Source: Campylorhamphus procurvoides (taxonomy: Eukaryota; Chordata; Aves; Passeriformes; Dendrocolaptidae). Taken from it: DNA of 64,000 bases. The notes beneath the pieces were generated by a model, which had not been told where the DNA came from, did not search any database, and was given only the letters and a program-made list of their open reading frames with translations. Made by a program: the position numbers and the translations under genes. The DNA is taken from contig WBMV01000457.1 in NCBI GenBank assembly GCA_013396655.1, forward strand, positions 186,001 through 250,000. Direction: 5' to 3'. Of this stretch, positions 26,501 to 39,800 are shown in pieces (within the stretch, counting starts at the first letter, position 1; each line of letters begins with the position of its first letter).

Positions 26501-29500
26501 CTTCAAGACCACATGCTGTGAAATGTTTGCACTTCCCATCAGTGCCACTTTTCTCTTTACAAGGCATTCAATTCCACAAGAGTTTGTTCAGGTTTCTGGC
26601 AGTGATTATACAATTTGATTTTTTTCTTTCTTTTTTTTTTTTTGTTTGATTTTTGAGTGGTTTTATCCTCAAGGAAATCAGGCAGGCTAGCCAAGCCCAG
26701 CATGACAATCAGTGCTGAAAGGCATGTATTCACCATCAAAACAAACAGTGCTTTTTAAGCAACACAGTCTCCTTCACACTGGGTGAGAAGTTCAATCAAA
26801 CCATACCACATGAGGTAAGAATGAAAGGTTACCATTAGATTGCCCATATTTCCAGGAGAATGAGAAAAGACATGCAGATTATCAACAAGAACATTTGTGA
26901 AACCCTACAGCTTTTGTAAAAAATACTGAAATAGAAAGAGATATTCTATACCCAGGAACAGAAGTGACAAAGGATTTTACCAAAACCATGAGAGGTGTGA
27001 TTTCTGAATCAGACAAAAAGAAGTTAAGGTATTAATCTGACCATACTTTGATATTTCTGAAATTGCTGAACTTCACATAGCAGAGTCTGCAAGTGGAACA
27101 GATAATTTTAATTTGACTAAAAAATATATTCTGGAGACATGATGATAATGATGATTAAAATAACTGTTACTGACTTGTGAACAAGATACAGGGAAATTCT
27201 GTCAGGTTCTATTAATCTCAATTGCTTAGGGAATGTACCTAAATTCTATTTTTAATTTGTCCAGTTTCCACTTTGAGATGCAGGCTATTGTTACGCCTTA
27301 GAATAAGGAGCTATATGAACATAAGAGTAACATTTTACTGTGTATTTGCAGTGAAGGCAAGATGATTATACTGCATTCAACTTCTTTCTCAGTCTCTGTT
27401 TCTATGCAACTCAAGCCATATAAGACCCTCACTGAGAGCTGTTGCATATCCTTCCCCTTAGGTGAAGAAAATTCAAAGGAAGCCACAGGCAGCGTATCAA
27501 TCACATCAAGATCTGCAGTAGGAGGTGAGTACTTGAGTTTCTTGGAACAGAGAGTTCCTTGGAAGAGACACCACCTAGAAATCTAGAAAAATCAGGGTGG
27601 TAGTTTCTGGCTGCTTTCCCCCTTTTTGATTGCCTGTGTAGCTGACTGGGTATCTGAAGGTTAGAGTGCTGTCTTGCTCAGCCATTAGACACTAAGTTTC
27701 TTAAATATTGCAGTACTTGCCCAAAACTGTGGAGATGATGTGCCATATTAAACCATCTATTTTCACCAAAGGAAGTCGCAGCATATTTGCTGCCAATTTG
27801 AGGGCTATTTTTCAAATCAATAGAAGAACGTTATCAGCTTTTGTTAAGAAATAAAAAATAAAGGCAAGATAGTTTTAAAAACAACATTCTTCTATCTAGG
27901 AATACTTTTTCCCTAAAATTGTATAAAATTATTACAATCAGAATTTAGTCTTTGCAACATAGTTATTATTTAAATTTTAACATCAATATTGCATTGTTGA
28001 GATTATTTCATCTGCTGTGCTTAAGTAGCTCCCTGATGATTACAGGAATACAAAACAGCTGTTACTTAAGGGCCAAGATGTCATCTGGATATTAGAATTA
28101 CAAAGAGACGCCATCGAAAATCAATGAAATTATTAATGGCTTTGTACACAGAGGACTGGATGCTGACCAGTGTTTCAAGCTAATATTGGAAAATTACACT
28201 TGGTGGTCTACAAATCATGTAGATTCTAATTCAAGAGAAAAACACTAATTACAAGAGGCAAGGACAACTATAATTTTATAATCCCTCAACTGCTCAAGCT
28301 CAGTTAATGCAAATGGCTAAAAACCTTGAGTGCTTCCTACTGTCATCATCATTGTCATCATGTAGAATGTATTTCATCTTCAGTTTTGACATGAAGATAC
28401 AGAGCTTCACATAGGAGCACTCTTCCTTATTTTTACAAGATAGTAACACAATTGACAAAAGTATTCTTCTAGCATAGGCAATGACCTTAAAATGTGTGCA
28501 TTTGTACTCTGTAATGCACTGCTGGACTTCTGTTGGGAATAAAGAGGAACGCAAGATGACTTGCTTTGATATAGATACCCATTTTCTAGACATCCACATT
28601 TATTCAGGACGATCTCATTCAGGGTATCAGCCAAACCATAGTAGTCAGAAAATATAAAATATTTTAGCTTGCCTTTACCAATAGTTAGAGAGTTAAACCC
28701 TGTGTTTGACATAGGCTGGGGCCACCAGGACATAGTCCAAGTACAGATTGCTCTCTTAGGGGCCACAGAACAGCTGGTGAATTGCCCATACTGCAATTTA
28801 GCAAATTATAACCTTATGGCTGAATTAAGGTTATCTGCTTTTAATTATCACAACTGAAGCTGAAGATCCAAGTCAACAGTTCCTTCTGGTTTGCAAGTAC
28901 ATGGTCCTACTCTGAGACTGTGTCATGTGAAAACAGATGACTTACAGTGACATTTTTTTCAATGTTTTGAGAAATGGGTTACTTAAAAGATCCAAATACT
29001 TTTAAGGGTAGAGTTTGAAGTTTAATTTGTGATAAGAATCTTTCACACATGCTCTTTTGCAGCACTATCACAATACAGAGTTTCGAGTAAGAATTCTAGT
29101 AAGAATGTTAGACACAGGCAAACAGCTCATCTTTTCCAGACGCCAGAAACTCAACACTGCTTGAAGTACATCCCTAGTTAATCCTCTGAAATTGTAGCAT
29201 TATAAAATGTAAAGAGTGAGAAATTTCTTTCTCGTGCTTTAGAAATAGTTCTTTTGGGGAACGGGAAGAGGTGTGAGTGATTTGCTTGGTCCCTGTGGCT
29301 GGAAACACTTACCTTCCACCACATACTTGTTTCATTCAAAGGCCCCAGAAACCTGATTTTCAGATTTTTCTAGAGAAGGAAGTTGCTGCCTCCTCACCTA
29401 CACTAAAAGAATTCTATAATTTAGAAAAAGGAATAAAGTTATTTGATATTAAAAGATATGTTATACTAAATTAGTAAAATACTTGATTTTACCATTCTGT

Positions 29501-30930
29501 TAAGAAAAAAATAAAAACATTCATGAGCCTTGTCTTGCCTTTTTCCATCTTTGTGTGTTCATCAGAGTAGGTTCCCCATTTGATAGGTATACAGAGGGAG
29601 AAAAAAAAATCACCAGTACATGAGAGGGAGATGAGAATAGCTTGGCCTGAGGAAATGCAGCGAAGGCAAAGTGCAATGGCTTGAGTTTGGAGAGCAGGAA
29701 ATGTAAGCAACTTTAAGAGCTATAAGCAACTTCATAGCACACGAAGTTACTAATATACACAGAGAGAAATAAGTTGAGCAATGATTCTCTTCTGTTTTTC
29801 CTTTGCCTTTTCATAAACTTGAATGAGAGGATTTAGCTCAGTTTTCATCAGTATCATTGATGTAGGTATCTGGAGTCACTGCCTGCCTTTCCACTCATCT
29901 TGATAGTGGTAACAGGCCCTAATGTAAGACAAAGAGAGGGGCTTTCCTGCAGAGCAACAGCACTCTGATTCTTGGCAGCGCTGGCACTCTTGTTCACATC
30001 ATAATACAGATCACAGAATAACACAGACAGACATATCTCAAGCTCACTTTTTTTTTTAAAGTGAACTGTTTTGTCTGCCTGCTTTGTGGAAAAGAGAAAA
30101 AAAAAAAAGAAGAGAGATCATCTTCTGTGCTTTCTGCTTTCCAAAGAGGCTTGTTAGCAATGTAGCTTGACATGCAGCAGAAACTAAGCAAATTTCAAGG
30201 TGCAAGGGGCATGCTTTCTGCAGAAGATGTGTTAGGTATTTATTTAGCCCAGGTTGTCCCGACAGAGACCACCTTTTTGCCTAAAAACAGATTGAGAATT
30301 TGGCCATTAAGCTAAAAACACAGAGATTTGAGTAATTTTGAGTTTGAATAATAATAAAAAACAATACAAATGTAGTTCCAGCTTCAGAATTAATGATTTC
30401 TATATGTGCAACATAGCTTTTCCTCTTCAGAGATACTACTTTCAATAATACGATCAAATTTGAAGATACAATAAAAGGTGAGGCTGAAGGTAGATCAGCT
30501 TGCCTCTGAAGTACACGAGAGAATTCTAAGACTGAAATATTCTAGTTGCACTTGATGTTCTCCCAGAATGAACAGAAAAGTTGCCATTTCAGCATGAAGA
30601 CTAAGTTATGTAGTTGGTAACAGCTCTTTGTGTTGTTACACAAGAGCACTCAGGTGTTTCCACAGATTATTTGGGTCATTCAAGCAATACTCTAATTTGA
30701 GAGTCCAGGTGGCTGGCATCACTGCAGACTCAAGTGACTGAAATTCATTGTCTCTTCTTAGATGTAAAGCAGACTCTTAACCTGGAATTATCCTGGTGTG
30801 TGTGCTTGCAGATCTGAAATGCATTTGTCTCCAAGATACAAAATTAATGACCTATTTGGAATTAAATTGTTCTTTTATTATGCAATGTTAATAATCTTGC
30901 ATCTATCTCCATAATAAAATATGGTACAAA
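23566..30930. other. Intergenic DNA, no gene recognised
   Basis: Strongly A+T-rich. I looked for FABP-like exons (such as a FABP12 copy expected by human gene order) and saw none. Small features are a 21-bp near-repeat at 24221-24262 and an A/T tract around 23985-24020. Frames such as 28300-28796 minus have no recognisable domain. Confidence 0.5.
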
Positions 30931-31035
30931 TAGAATCATAGAATCACAGAATTGTTAAGGTTGGAAAAGACCTGTAGGATCATCAAGTTGAACCATTAAC
31001 TCAATGCCACCATGTTCACCACTAAACCATACTGT
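30931..31035 (-). mobile_element. CR1 LINE, antisense 3' end
   Basis: ATAGAATCATAGAATCACAG and then AATTGTTAAGGTTGGAAAAG, ACCTGTAGGATCATCAAGTT form the reverse complement of a CR1 3' terminus. Only about 100 bp remain. Confidence 0.93.
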
Positions 31036-31758
31036 TATAGCCTAATGTATGGATATATTTAGCACACAGCTTTCTGTCATGTACATCAGAAGGTGAGGGA
31101 TCTTCCAAAGGCCCTCTCTTCTGATTTACTCAGGTTGATTATGAATGTATGAATTTTAATCTAGATTCCACACTAGCCCAACTGCCTAGGAAAGATAAGA
31201 CATCTCACAGCCTCATCCTAATAACTTTGAAACACGATAGGCACAACTTCCAAAGAACACTGAACAACCCTTTCAAGTGCCAGTGAGGATAGTGGGCTAA
31301 GGCTGTTCTGCTTTGATACTAGAACTGGCTACCAGACAAAGAGATTTTTTTTAAACAGTTACCATACTCAGGTTATGTACAGGCAAATGTTCAGGAAACA
31401 CATGGGTAATTTGCTGTACCAGTTGAGAAAGCAGTCCTCAACATTTTCTGCTTCACAGAGCAGAAGATGTTATATAGCCAGATTAGATCATATTAGGCAC
31501 GCAGTATTTGTGCAGCACCAACAGACTACATGAGTTGTTTGGTTATAGAGAGCCATGCTCACCCATGGATGAGCCTGTTCATTAAGGTGGGCTTTTCAGT
31601 CTTAGACTACCTCTATACCATCATAGGAAACAACTTCAGCATTGCTCAACTCGTTCCTTTAGCAGCAAATTCAGCAAATTAATTTGCTAGTATATTTGTA
31701 AATTTCAATTAGCAACATAACTGGCAGATTAGTTACAGGGATGTTTACAATACACTTG
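31036..31758. other. Intergenic DNA, nothing recognised
   Basis: Unique-looking A+T-rich sequence with no reading frame of note. Confidence 0.5.
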
Positions 31759-32158
31759 TGTCACGGTTTAGGAATGGCGTTTCCCAGTTTAGTATTACCA
31801 TTGAAACACTCCAAACCATGTGCTGCTCCCTCTCTGACTCCCCTGGTGGGGGGCTGGAGAGAATTGGGGGCACAAAAGGTAAAGATCATGGGTTGAGATG
31901 AGAACATTTTACTGGAAACAGCAAAAAATAAGAAAATGTATTCTAACAGTAACCATATTAATAAGAGGGTGTACAAGAAAGGAGAACGATTCATGAGCAA
32001 AAGGCTCATCAACCGGAAATTGGCAATATACAAACTACCACCACGCTTCCTCGACCTGGAAGGAGCCCCTTTCCCCATCCCTGGAAAATGATGTGAGATG
32101 GTACAGAATAACCTCTGGGTCCTAGCTTTGTCCCCTTCTGGCAGGAACCAGAACAACT
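31759..32158 (-). mobile_element. Solo LTR fragment of an avian endogenous retrovirus
   Basis: The left edge TGTCACGGTTTAGGAATGGC is the reverse complement of an LTR 3' terminus ending '..CCGTGACA', shared by several avian ERV LTRs. It is followed by GGCACAAAAGGTAAAGATCA and TGGGTTGAGATGAGAACATT, also found in those LTRs (compare the GGTTGAGACAAAGACAGTTTAA block of the LTR at 16270). No internal retroviral genes lie beside it. The right end near 32158 is approximate. The 131-codon minus frame across it is chance. Confidence 0.75.
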
Positions 32159-34194
32159 TGTAAGACCTTTTCTTATTGTTTTTATAAATATATTATTGCA
32201 TTTCTCAAATATAATCAAAACAGTTCACAAGCAAGTTCTCATGTTACATGGGGAGATTTCTCATTAGTGCTCATGGGGATAATTTTATCCTGTATTCCTA
32301 ATAAGATGTAGAAGGACACTGTGAAACTCATGAAAAACTATTATGATTTAGGATTAGTGAAATACTGCAAATCTATGCAGAATTGTGCCAGTATGAACTG
32401 AATTACCAAGCAGTTTCCTTGATGACTTAAAAGCTCTGAAAGGACCTTGGACTTGTTAACAGTTACATCTGGACCACTGGGTTAGAGCTCTGTGGTCACC
32501 TAGTGGTTCTGTAGTTTTTTTAAAAACTGACAGTGAGACTTTGAAAACTTTTCTTCATTGTGTATTCTATTAATAACACTTGCTTAATTTAACAACATTT
32601 GATGACATTCTATTACCATTTCAAGGATCAGGTATGGCTTTCAAACATCACATTCACCATAGAGAGACTCCTTTATAAAGGCTTAGTTTCACAGCATCTA
32701 CATCTGCCATCGCAGTTGTTCATACTGCATTGTTCACTGCTGCAATGTGTGGAATCTGCCCAGAGATGCAAGTAGCTCTTTCAAGGCACAGTGGTCTACT
32801 GTAGCTCCAAGTGATAATCAAATGCCACAGATAATGCCACTTTCCCCGTAGATAGAGAGTCCTCACAGACAGCTTGCTCAGTGTGGACAAGATTTTTTAC
32901 TTTCTCATGACAGAGTCCAAAAATATCTCAAAGATAAGTAACTCTTGAAATCTACCTGAAGGAGTATGAAGGTGATCAAGTGATCATTTGAGCCCTTCCC
33001 TCCACTCATCCCACAAAGAGAGAACCGGGGTAATAGCAGGTGGGGTTTTGAACCAGAACTAATTACTACTCCTTTTTGTCTTGGTATTAACTACCTTGCT
33101 ACTTAATGAAGGTGGGTTCAGTGGTTTCCAACTGCCTAATTCCTTTCTATTTCACATACTCATCTTCCCATAGGAAGGAATGTGAATGGGCTGGTATTTT
33201 TCACTCAATGAGCACCTTGAATACCACCCTGAAGGTGGTTTATTTAGAACTAATTTTGAAAACTTCATGTATGCATTAATTCATCATCTTTTCTCCAATC
33301 AAGTACTCCCTCCTCATAAATGTCAGTCTATGACAGATTTCAATAAAAGAGATTGAGACACAGATACCAGAAGAATACAAATATATTCTGTTGCACTGTG
33401 TAATAAGCTGTTAGCTGGAAAAGGAAATGCTGGATAAAGAAAAACCAAACAGATTCTTAATACTTAAGCTGAAGTCTGGGAGGAAGAATTCTCAATGCCA
33501 AGGAAACTTCATATTAAAAACAAAAAGAAGTGTAGGTCCTAGAAAGAAGGATCTCCACCACCAACATGCTACATGAAGAAATGCTCATGCCAGCTCACTG
33601 AAGGAGAAGGAGCATTTCTCTGAAGCCTTGTCCATGTGTGGGAACCTCCATGAAGCTTTATCAACTGTGAACACGCTTTTGGTCCATGCAGATGCAGACA
33701 ACTCTCTTAATAATAAAGAGTAACCAAAACAGCTGAATGATACTTCCCTATCTCCCACTCTCTGAGTCTCAGTAGCCACCTCAGCCCAAGGGAATTCAGG
33801 TCTGCATACCCCACCTTCCACTAGCACACTCAAAGTATCAGCTTTCCTGAGCAGGAGGCACTCTACTCCTCCCATTTAAGATGGGCCCTGTAAGCCCTGG
33901 ACAAAAGCTGAATATATAAACACCACACTAATTCTAGGAAAAAGGGATGTGTTTTTGTCATAGGCAGTAACTGTAAACTGGATGAACAACAGTGCAACAC
34001 AAACAGTAAATTTTTCTTCTACCAGACCCATTTCTATAAAATAGACCTGTGCCAGATGTTCAGGAACCAACAAATATCTCTGGCTCAGGATCTGTGACCC
34101 AGAGATTCATCCTTAACATTTGAAAGCAGCATTTCTGCCACTCAGTTCTGCTCTTGATACTGATTATTGTGTTCATGCCACTTATGTTTATGCC
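32159..34194. other. Intergenic DNA, no gene recognised
   Basis: No exon or repeat family recognised. Minus-strand frames at 33585-34073 are short and featureless. Confidence 0.5.
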
Positions 34195-34890
34195 ACAGTT
34201 CATCTTGAGTGCAATCACATGGCACATACAGGACAACCAGGGGATCAGATCCAGCCAGCACGAGTTTAGGAAAGGCAGGTCCTGCATGACCAACCTGATA
34301 TTCTTTTCTGACTAAGTGACCCATTTAGTAGATGAGGGAAAGCCAGTATATACTATCTACCCAGACTTCAGCAAAGCCTTTTATACCGTCTTCCTGGCAC
34401 TCTCCTGGAAACGCTGACAGCCCATGCCTTGGACAGGTGCACTCTCCACCGAGTTAAGAAGTGGATGGATGGCCAGGTCCAGAGAGTGGTGGTGAACAAT
34501 ACTGCATCCATTTGGCCTTCAGTCATGAGCAGGGTCTCCCAGGATCAGTATTGGGCCGAGTCCTGTTTGATGTCTTTGGACAAAGGGATCAAGTGCACCC
34601 TCAGTAAGTTCAGTGATGACACTAAGTTGTTTGGGAGTGTTGATCTGCTAGAGGGTGGGAAGGCTCTGCAAACGGGACAGCTGAATCAATGGACCAAGGC
34701 CAATGATAGGAAGTTCAACAAGACCAAGTGCCGAGTCCTGCACTTCGGCCACAACAACCCTCTGCAGCACTACAGGCTGGGGACAAAGTGGCTGGAGAGT
34801 GGCCAGGCAGAAAGGGACCTGGGGGTTCTGATCGACAGGAAACTGAACATGAGCCAGCAATGTGCCCAGGAGGCCAAGAAAGCAAGTCTT
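34195..34890 (+). mobile_element. CR1 LINE fragment, reverse-transcriptase region
   Basis: A ~700-bp sense fragment of CR1 ORF2. Translated pieces include the region around FRKGRSCMTNL (near 34265), DEGKASIYYLPRLQQ (near 34333; out-of-frame copy of the DFSKAFDTV block), then, open from 34429 to 34890, KKWMDGQVQRVVVNN and FSDDTKLFGSVD. The last corresponds to the RT catalytic F-A-D-D motif with Ala changed to Ser. It ends abruptly inside the ERDLGVLIDRKLNMSQQCAQ block. The lack of a 3' tail is unusual for a LINE, whose truncations are normally 5', and implies a later deletion. Confidence 0.92.
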
Positions 34891-37609
34891 CTGCAATACC
34901 TAAATATAGAGAAAAATTTAGAAAGAAAGAAAAAGAAAAGCACCTTCTCTTTTTTTTTTTCAGAGAGGAAGAGGGAAATGTGGGAAAGGAAGAAAAGCAG
35001 TACTTTTGTGCTCTGAGGAAAGTCCAGGGAAATGAAGCCGAAGGACAAGACAAAGTGGGACTCAGAAAACGGCTAACTTTCATTCTACTCTCTCAAGAGG
35101 AAAAGCTCTGATGTTAGGCATAAGACTTGTACCATTCTTAAAAAAGGGTCGGACAGATTTGTGCACCAGAAACTTCAGACAACCTTAAATTTGTTCTTTC
35201 AGCAAGGGAAATCAGTAGTAGTTGGAAACATTAAACATCTGCAGTGCCTATATTATAGCCACCAAATCAAGATCTTCTCTCATATAAACCTTCATAAGTC
35301 ATGAAGTTAGATTTATAACTAATCTCCCTATGGCATTTGCTGAATACAGCATATATGAGGTGGAGTGCTGACATTTCAAATATTCTCATAACAAAGTGCC
35401 CATGTTATGTTCTGGAAGCCTATCACCTGCATGCCTGTAGGAGCAAGTGTACCTGTGTTTCTTATTGCAATTAAAAACCCAATAAACCTAATATGCAAAT
35501 ACTCCTCCTTTCTTACTTTTCTGATATTCCTTTTAACTCACTCCCTGAAATTCATAGCACTGCTTGATGGGATTCACACTGTCAACTGCCTTGCTCCAGG
35601 AATGAAGGATATACACATTAAAGTAGTGTATGAGAAGTCAGGGGTTTCCTCAAGAATAGCAGTTCCCTGGCATGAGCCACAGATGCTTGGGGGCAGAGAT
35701 CATTGCTATGCCATCTGCTGAGAAACGTCGGAATCTCAGCTGTCAACACTACTCTCACGAGAAGGCAAGAGTCCAGAGGCTTGCCATTCCCTTCAGGCAT
35801 ATCTGCAATTTTTTTTCCTCTTAAAAGCAAGTCCAGAAAACCTAATTATGTATATTTTAATTGCAAGTTAATAGTGTCTACCACCAGGTTTTGTTTTGGG
35901 CTTGATCTTACTATGCCTCAGAGTTATGAGGTTTCATTTCTGTTCTTAGCATTACCACAAACTTAGCTTAGTGCTTCAGAAACACCTTTTATATATTTCA
36001 ATTTTCACAGTCCTACTTTCAGGTATTGGAAATGTATTTAAGCATGTGGAGACTCACTGGTTGGGCTAGAGTTCAGGAGGAAATACAAGAACACAGAATC
36101 ACTAAAAGTTAAAAATTCAGTACTGGGGCGCACCAGCCTGAGGTGTCCAAATGTCACAGCCCAGCAGTGTAACTGGGTAGAGTGATGCCAAACAAGGTGC
36201 CACTAGGCACTCAAGGAAAAAACAAATCCATTGTTGCTGGCAAATCTGACTCCTTCAACAAAGTGACCATTTGCAATAGTACCAGCAGTCCTGAATGAGG
36301 TCTGAAGCCACAGTCACAAGTTGGGGAGCATCAGTTTGGTGCTCGGGATTGAACATAGGAAAAAGGACCTGCTGTTTTTCCTACTCACCTCCTTCTCAAG
36401 GAGAGAAAAAAAATAACACTGAAAACCAATTGGGCACTTGAACTTTCAAGCCAACTGAAATCAGTATTTTGTAAAGTCAGTGCATCAGGAGTACTGAAGC
36501 TTTAGTTATACCTTTTCTTGACTAAGTAGAAGCCTAAGGCAATTCACCTGTCTGAAACAATCAGAAATGAAAGTAGCAAGTTGGTGAGCAGAGATGGGCA
36601 TTATTTTACCTGCTCCTGTATGCTCTTCAGCATTAAATCACCTTTCTTTACATTATCCTGGGGCCTTAGAACAGACTCCCACTCTGGTATCCAACCAGAC
36701 AAGTATTAAGGCAACCTTTTGCTTTGGTCTACATTGCAGCAGTACTAGACAGTGTGACAGGGTCCCTTTTTCCTGACATGACAGCTGCTATAGCCCATCT
36801 TACAAATAGATATTACTGCCCCTGGACAGGAAGCTTACATCAAAGCCACAGTTCCTTTCCCACTTAAGGAAAGATCCCCATTTCTAATAGCTTTGGCAGG
36901 AATATGTATTTTTTTCTTACTATGAATATTGCCAGCTGTGTCACTAATAACCCCACAGACACTGCATCCTTTTTAAAGAAGTTTTCAAGAGAAGTCATTT
37001 TCAGCTAATAGTCTGCTATGGCATCAGGTGTGGAATTATGCATAGATATATTTTCAGCCATGTCTTTGATTCAAAGAGTAGCAGAACTATGGAGGCAAAT
37101 GTGTGAGGACAATACATGGCTGTTCATTGGTAGTCACTGGTTCAATACGCGTAGCAGTCAAACGAGTTGTACACTGTTGCCCTTCTGGGACAAGAAGGAG
37201 CTTGCAAAAGAAGCCTTCATTTAAGCGAAGTGTTGCTAATAGTCATAATTGTTAATTTATGTTCTCACGTTTGAGAGTAGGCTGTATTTTCACTTTGAAA
37301 ATTCCATACTTGCATAAAGTACCAGGGTAGCTTTGGCACAGTCCTCAGTTAAAAGCTGTCCTAAGTGACAGATCTCCACTACAGGAACAAACATCTTGTT
37401 TCTCACATACTATAGTGGAAGCAGCGACATTCCTCCTGTAAGCCTGAAAGAGCTGAAGGGAGGTTACTATTGTGCTTATTTTTGTAGAAGAGAGTTTATG
37501 TCAAGTAGATCTCCACCGTTGTCTGACTCACAGAACAAGAGTTAACCTATCATCACCACCTTCCCATCACTGATTTCCCCTGCACAGTTGCTGCTTTCCA
37601 CTTCACAGA

Positions 37610-37627
37610 ATCACAGAATTCTGTGAT
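37610..37627. repeat. Perfect 18-bp palindrome
   Basis: ATCACAGAATTCTGTGAT is its own reverse complement. It is built from the CACAGAATCACAGAA words that end antisense CR1 copies, so it may be the remnant of two CR1 tails meeting head to head. No flanking CR1 body is left. Confidence 0.7.
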
Positions 37628-38938
37628 CTGTGGTGACTTCTACATCTTCTGCATTGGGAACTATCCTTAAATGTCACAGCACCTCAAAACCACCTTGCAG
37701 ACAGTGTGTCATTGCTGTTTGTAGATTTGAGATGCACCAGTTCATATCAGGATTAAGAGATGAATTTCCTTTACCAGCATTTACTCACTGTCCTAGACCC
37801 TCATCAGCTTCCTTTTCTTAGCTTACCTCTTACCTGCTGTGGTTTCTTTGAAATTTCTGCTTATTTTAAAGGAGATTTGTACTCTTTTGAGGATGCCCTT
37901 TCTTTCGATGGTATTAGATCACATCAATGCCGATGACCACAGCGCTGTTTAGCCAGATTGTCCAGCTCTTCTGGCAAGACACTTCTGCAAGAGACATGAG
38001 TCACGGGTTTGCTTAAACTTCCAAGCTCAGGAGCCTCACTGATTTCTTCATACCCATTAAAAACTGTAGCCTTTATCAGCAGAGCTGTATGCCTTTATCC
38101 CAGAGAGCAGGCATGATTTGTGTTAGATGACATCAGTGCCAAAAGTTTATCTCTTGTCACTGGAAGTCTTTCTTGAGGGAAAGGAGACTGTTGGTAGGAT
38201 ACTTCCCACGTGAGAGCCATTAGTCTGCTCCCAGATAGCTGCTTGCTTTGAAGTAAACAAACAAGTCAACCCACAAGCTGTCTTTCTTCTTGCGTTTTTG
38301 GGTCATCACATTTGCGAGATATCTACAAATAGCTCAGATTCACCTTAAATAAGTGCAAGTAATTGATTGCATATGGAGGGTCCATTTGTCTGCTCCAAAC
38401 TGATCTGCACAGAAAGGTGCTTCAACTCTCCCAAAAAGCTCTTCCAGCAGCACAATCATTGCAGACAGTTGTTAACACCAAAGGAAGGCCAATTCCCCTT
38501 CCCAGGCTATAGTTTTGAATATAAAAGCCCTATTTCCACTCCAAGGAAATGAACGCTAATAGTAGTAAGCCACACACAGAACAGTTCCCAAAAGGCAAGA
38601 CAAGTATGAACAGGAACTGAGTTCTTCCAGATCACATCCTTTCTGGCTGGGGGACTGCAGAAATCCTCACCTGATACTTTCAGTTCTCACTATTTAATTG
38701 CTGTATTTGAGTATTCAAGTTCCTACAAACTGCTCACATACAGTACAGTATTTCTCAAGCCAATAGTCCCAAGTGAAAAACCTCAAGATAACGAAACAAA
38801 CTGGAGGGCCCCTCAGAGTTTTCTTTAAAAGAGTACCTGAGCATGTGATATTGGAAAACCAGCCAAGAAAGGCACTGGCAGCTTCAATAATTAGAATAGT
38901 GTTTTACTTATTTGGGGATTAGTGCAAAGTAAGTAAAT

Positions 38939-39094
38939 ATGAAAAAAAAGGCACAAACAAAATCCAAACAAACAACAAAACCCAAACAAACAAAAAACCA
39001 AACCAAACAAAAAAAAAAAAAACCACCAAAACCAAAAAGGTAAAAACNGGCTAAAACTACGGTTGGGCGTGCCGCGGGGGGGGGGGGGGGGGGG
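38939..39094. repeat. Low-complexity A/C tract, one N, and a 19-base G run
   Basis: An AAAC/CAAA-rich stretch (38939-39040), an undetermined base at 39048, and an uninterrupted run of 19 G at 39076-39094 preceded by GCCGCG. Homopolymers of this kind are typical trouble spots for sequencing, so the length and the neighbouring bases should not be trusted. Confidence 0.9.
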
Positions 39095-39184
39095 AGAGGA
39101 AGGTAAGAAAGAACAAGTTTCCCCCCAGACTGCTGTCTTAAAGGCACAAGAGGGTACCTAATTATATACAAACATACAGCAATG

Positions 39185-39800
39185 AAGCTGGGGACATGCT
39201 GCCTGGGGAGAAGCCTTGCAGAAAAGGCCCTTGAAGTTCTGATGAGCGGTGAGCTGACCTCTGGCAACAGAAAGGCCAAACACATCCTGGGCTGTACAAA
39301 CAGAAATACAGCCAGAAGGTTGATGGAAGTGATTATTCCACTCATCTCAGCACTCAATAGGCTGTATCCTGAGTCCTGTATCCGGGTTTGGAGTGAGTTC
39401 AGCAGAGGGTTCACAGAATGCTCAGAAGTCTGGAGCCCTTGTTCTGTGAGAAGAAGCTGTGACACTGGGGCTGCTCATCCTGGTTAAGCTTTGGGAGTAC
39501 TTGCAGAGTGAAGCTTTTCACAGCAGTGAATGGTGGGAGGATGAGAAACTAGGAACAAAATCTGAAAGTAGAATGATTCAGAGAGAAGATAAGGAAATCC
39601 TTTCCCCCCGGCACAGCTGGACAGGGGTGTATTTTGCCCAGGAACACTGTGCCAGCTCCATCCTTGGAGCTTTCTGAACCCCAAAAGGGCACAGCCTTGA
39701 GCACCCTGGTGTGAGCTCAGGGGTTACCCTGCCTGAGTAGGAGTATGCCCTGGAGACCTCCTGACCTCCCTTCCCTTCCAGATATCCCTATGATATTGCA
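39185..39800 (+). mobile_element. CR1 LINE fragment, older subfamily
   Basis: Sense CR1 with the blocks AACAGAAAGGCCAAACACAT, AACAGAAATACAGCCAGAAG, ATTCCACTCATCTCAGCACT (the 'CTGTACTCGGCACTG' block) and later TTGAGCACCCTGGTGTGAGC, TCAGGGGTTACCCTGCC, GAGACCTCCTGACCTCCCTT, ending near a TATGATAT terminus. Diverged and frameshifted; it represents roughly the last 600 bp of an element, with some internal loss. Confidence 0.82.

Larger units (their letters stand above)
34891..39184. other. Intergenic DNA, no gene recognised
   Basis: Starts with a purine-rich tract (34903-35010) directly at the broken end of the CR1 fragment. Otherwise no gene is recognised. Contains a perfect 18-bp palindrome at 37610-37627 and, at the right, A/C-rich and poly-G low-complexity DNA (38939-39094). 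Confidence 0.5.

Noticed and set aside
32495..32512. CTCF-like motif on the minus strand (CCACTAGGTGACC)
   Set aside because: The essential GGC part is missing; match too weak.
34429..35016. 195-codon open frame
   Set aside because: It is the surviving part of a CR1 reverse-transcriptase frame, followed by purine-rich DNA; not a host gene.
38908..39465. 185-codon minus-strand frame
   Set aside because: It crosses an N, a 19-base G run (poly-Pro) and A/C-rich repeats read as F/C/V-rich peptide. Low-complexity artefact over a CR1.
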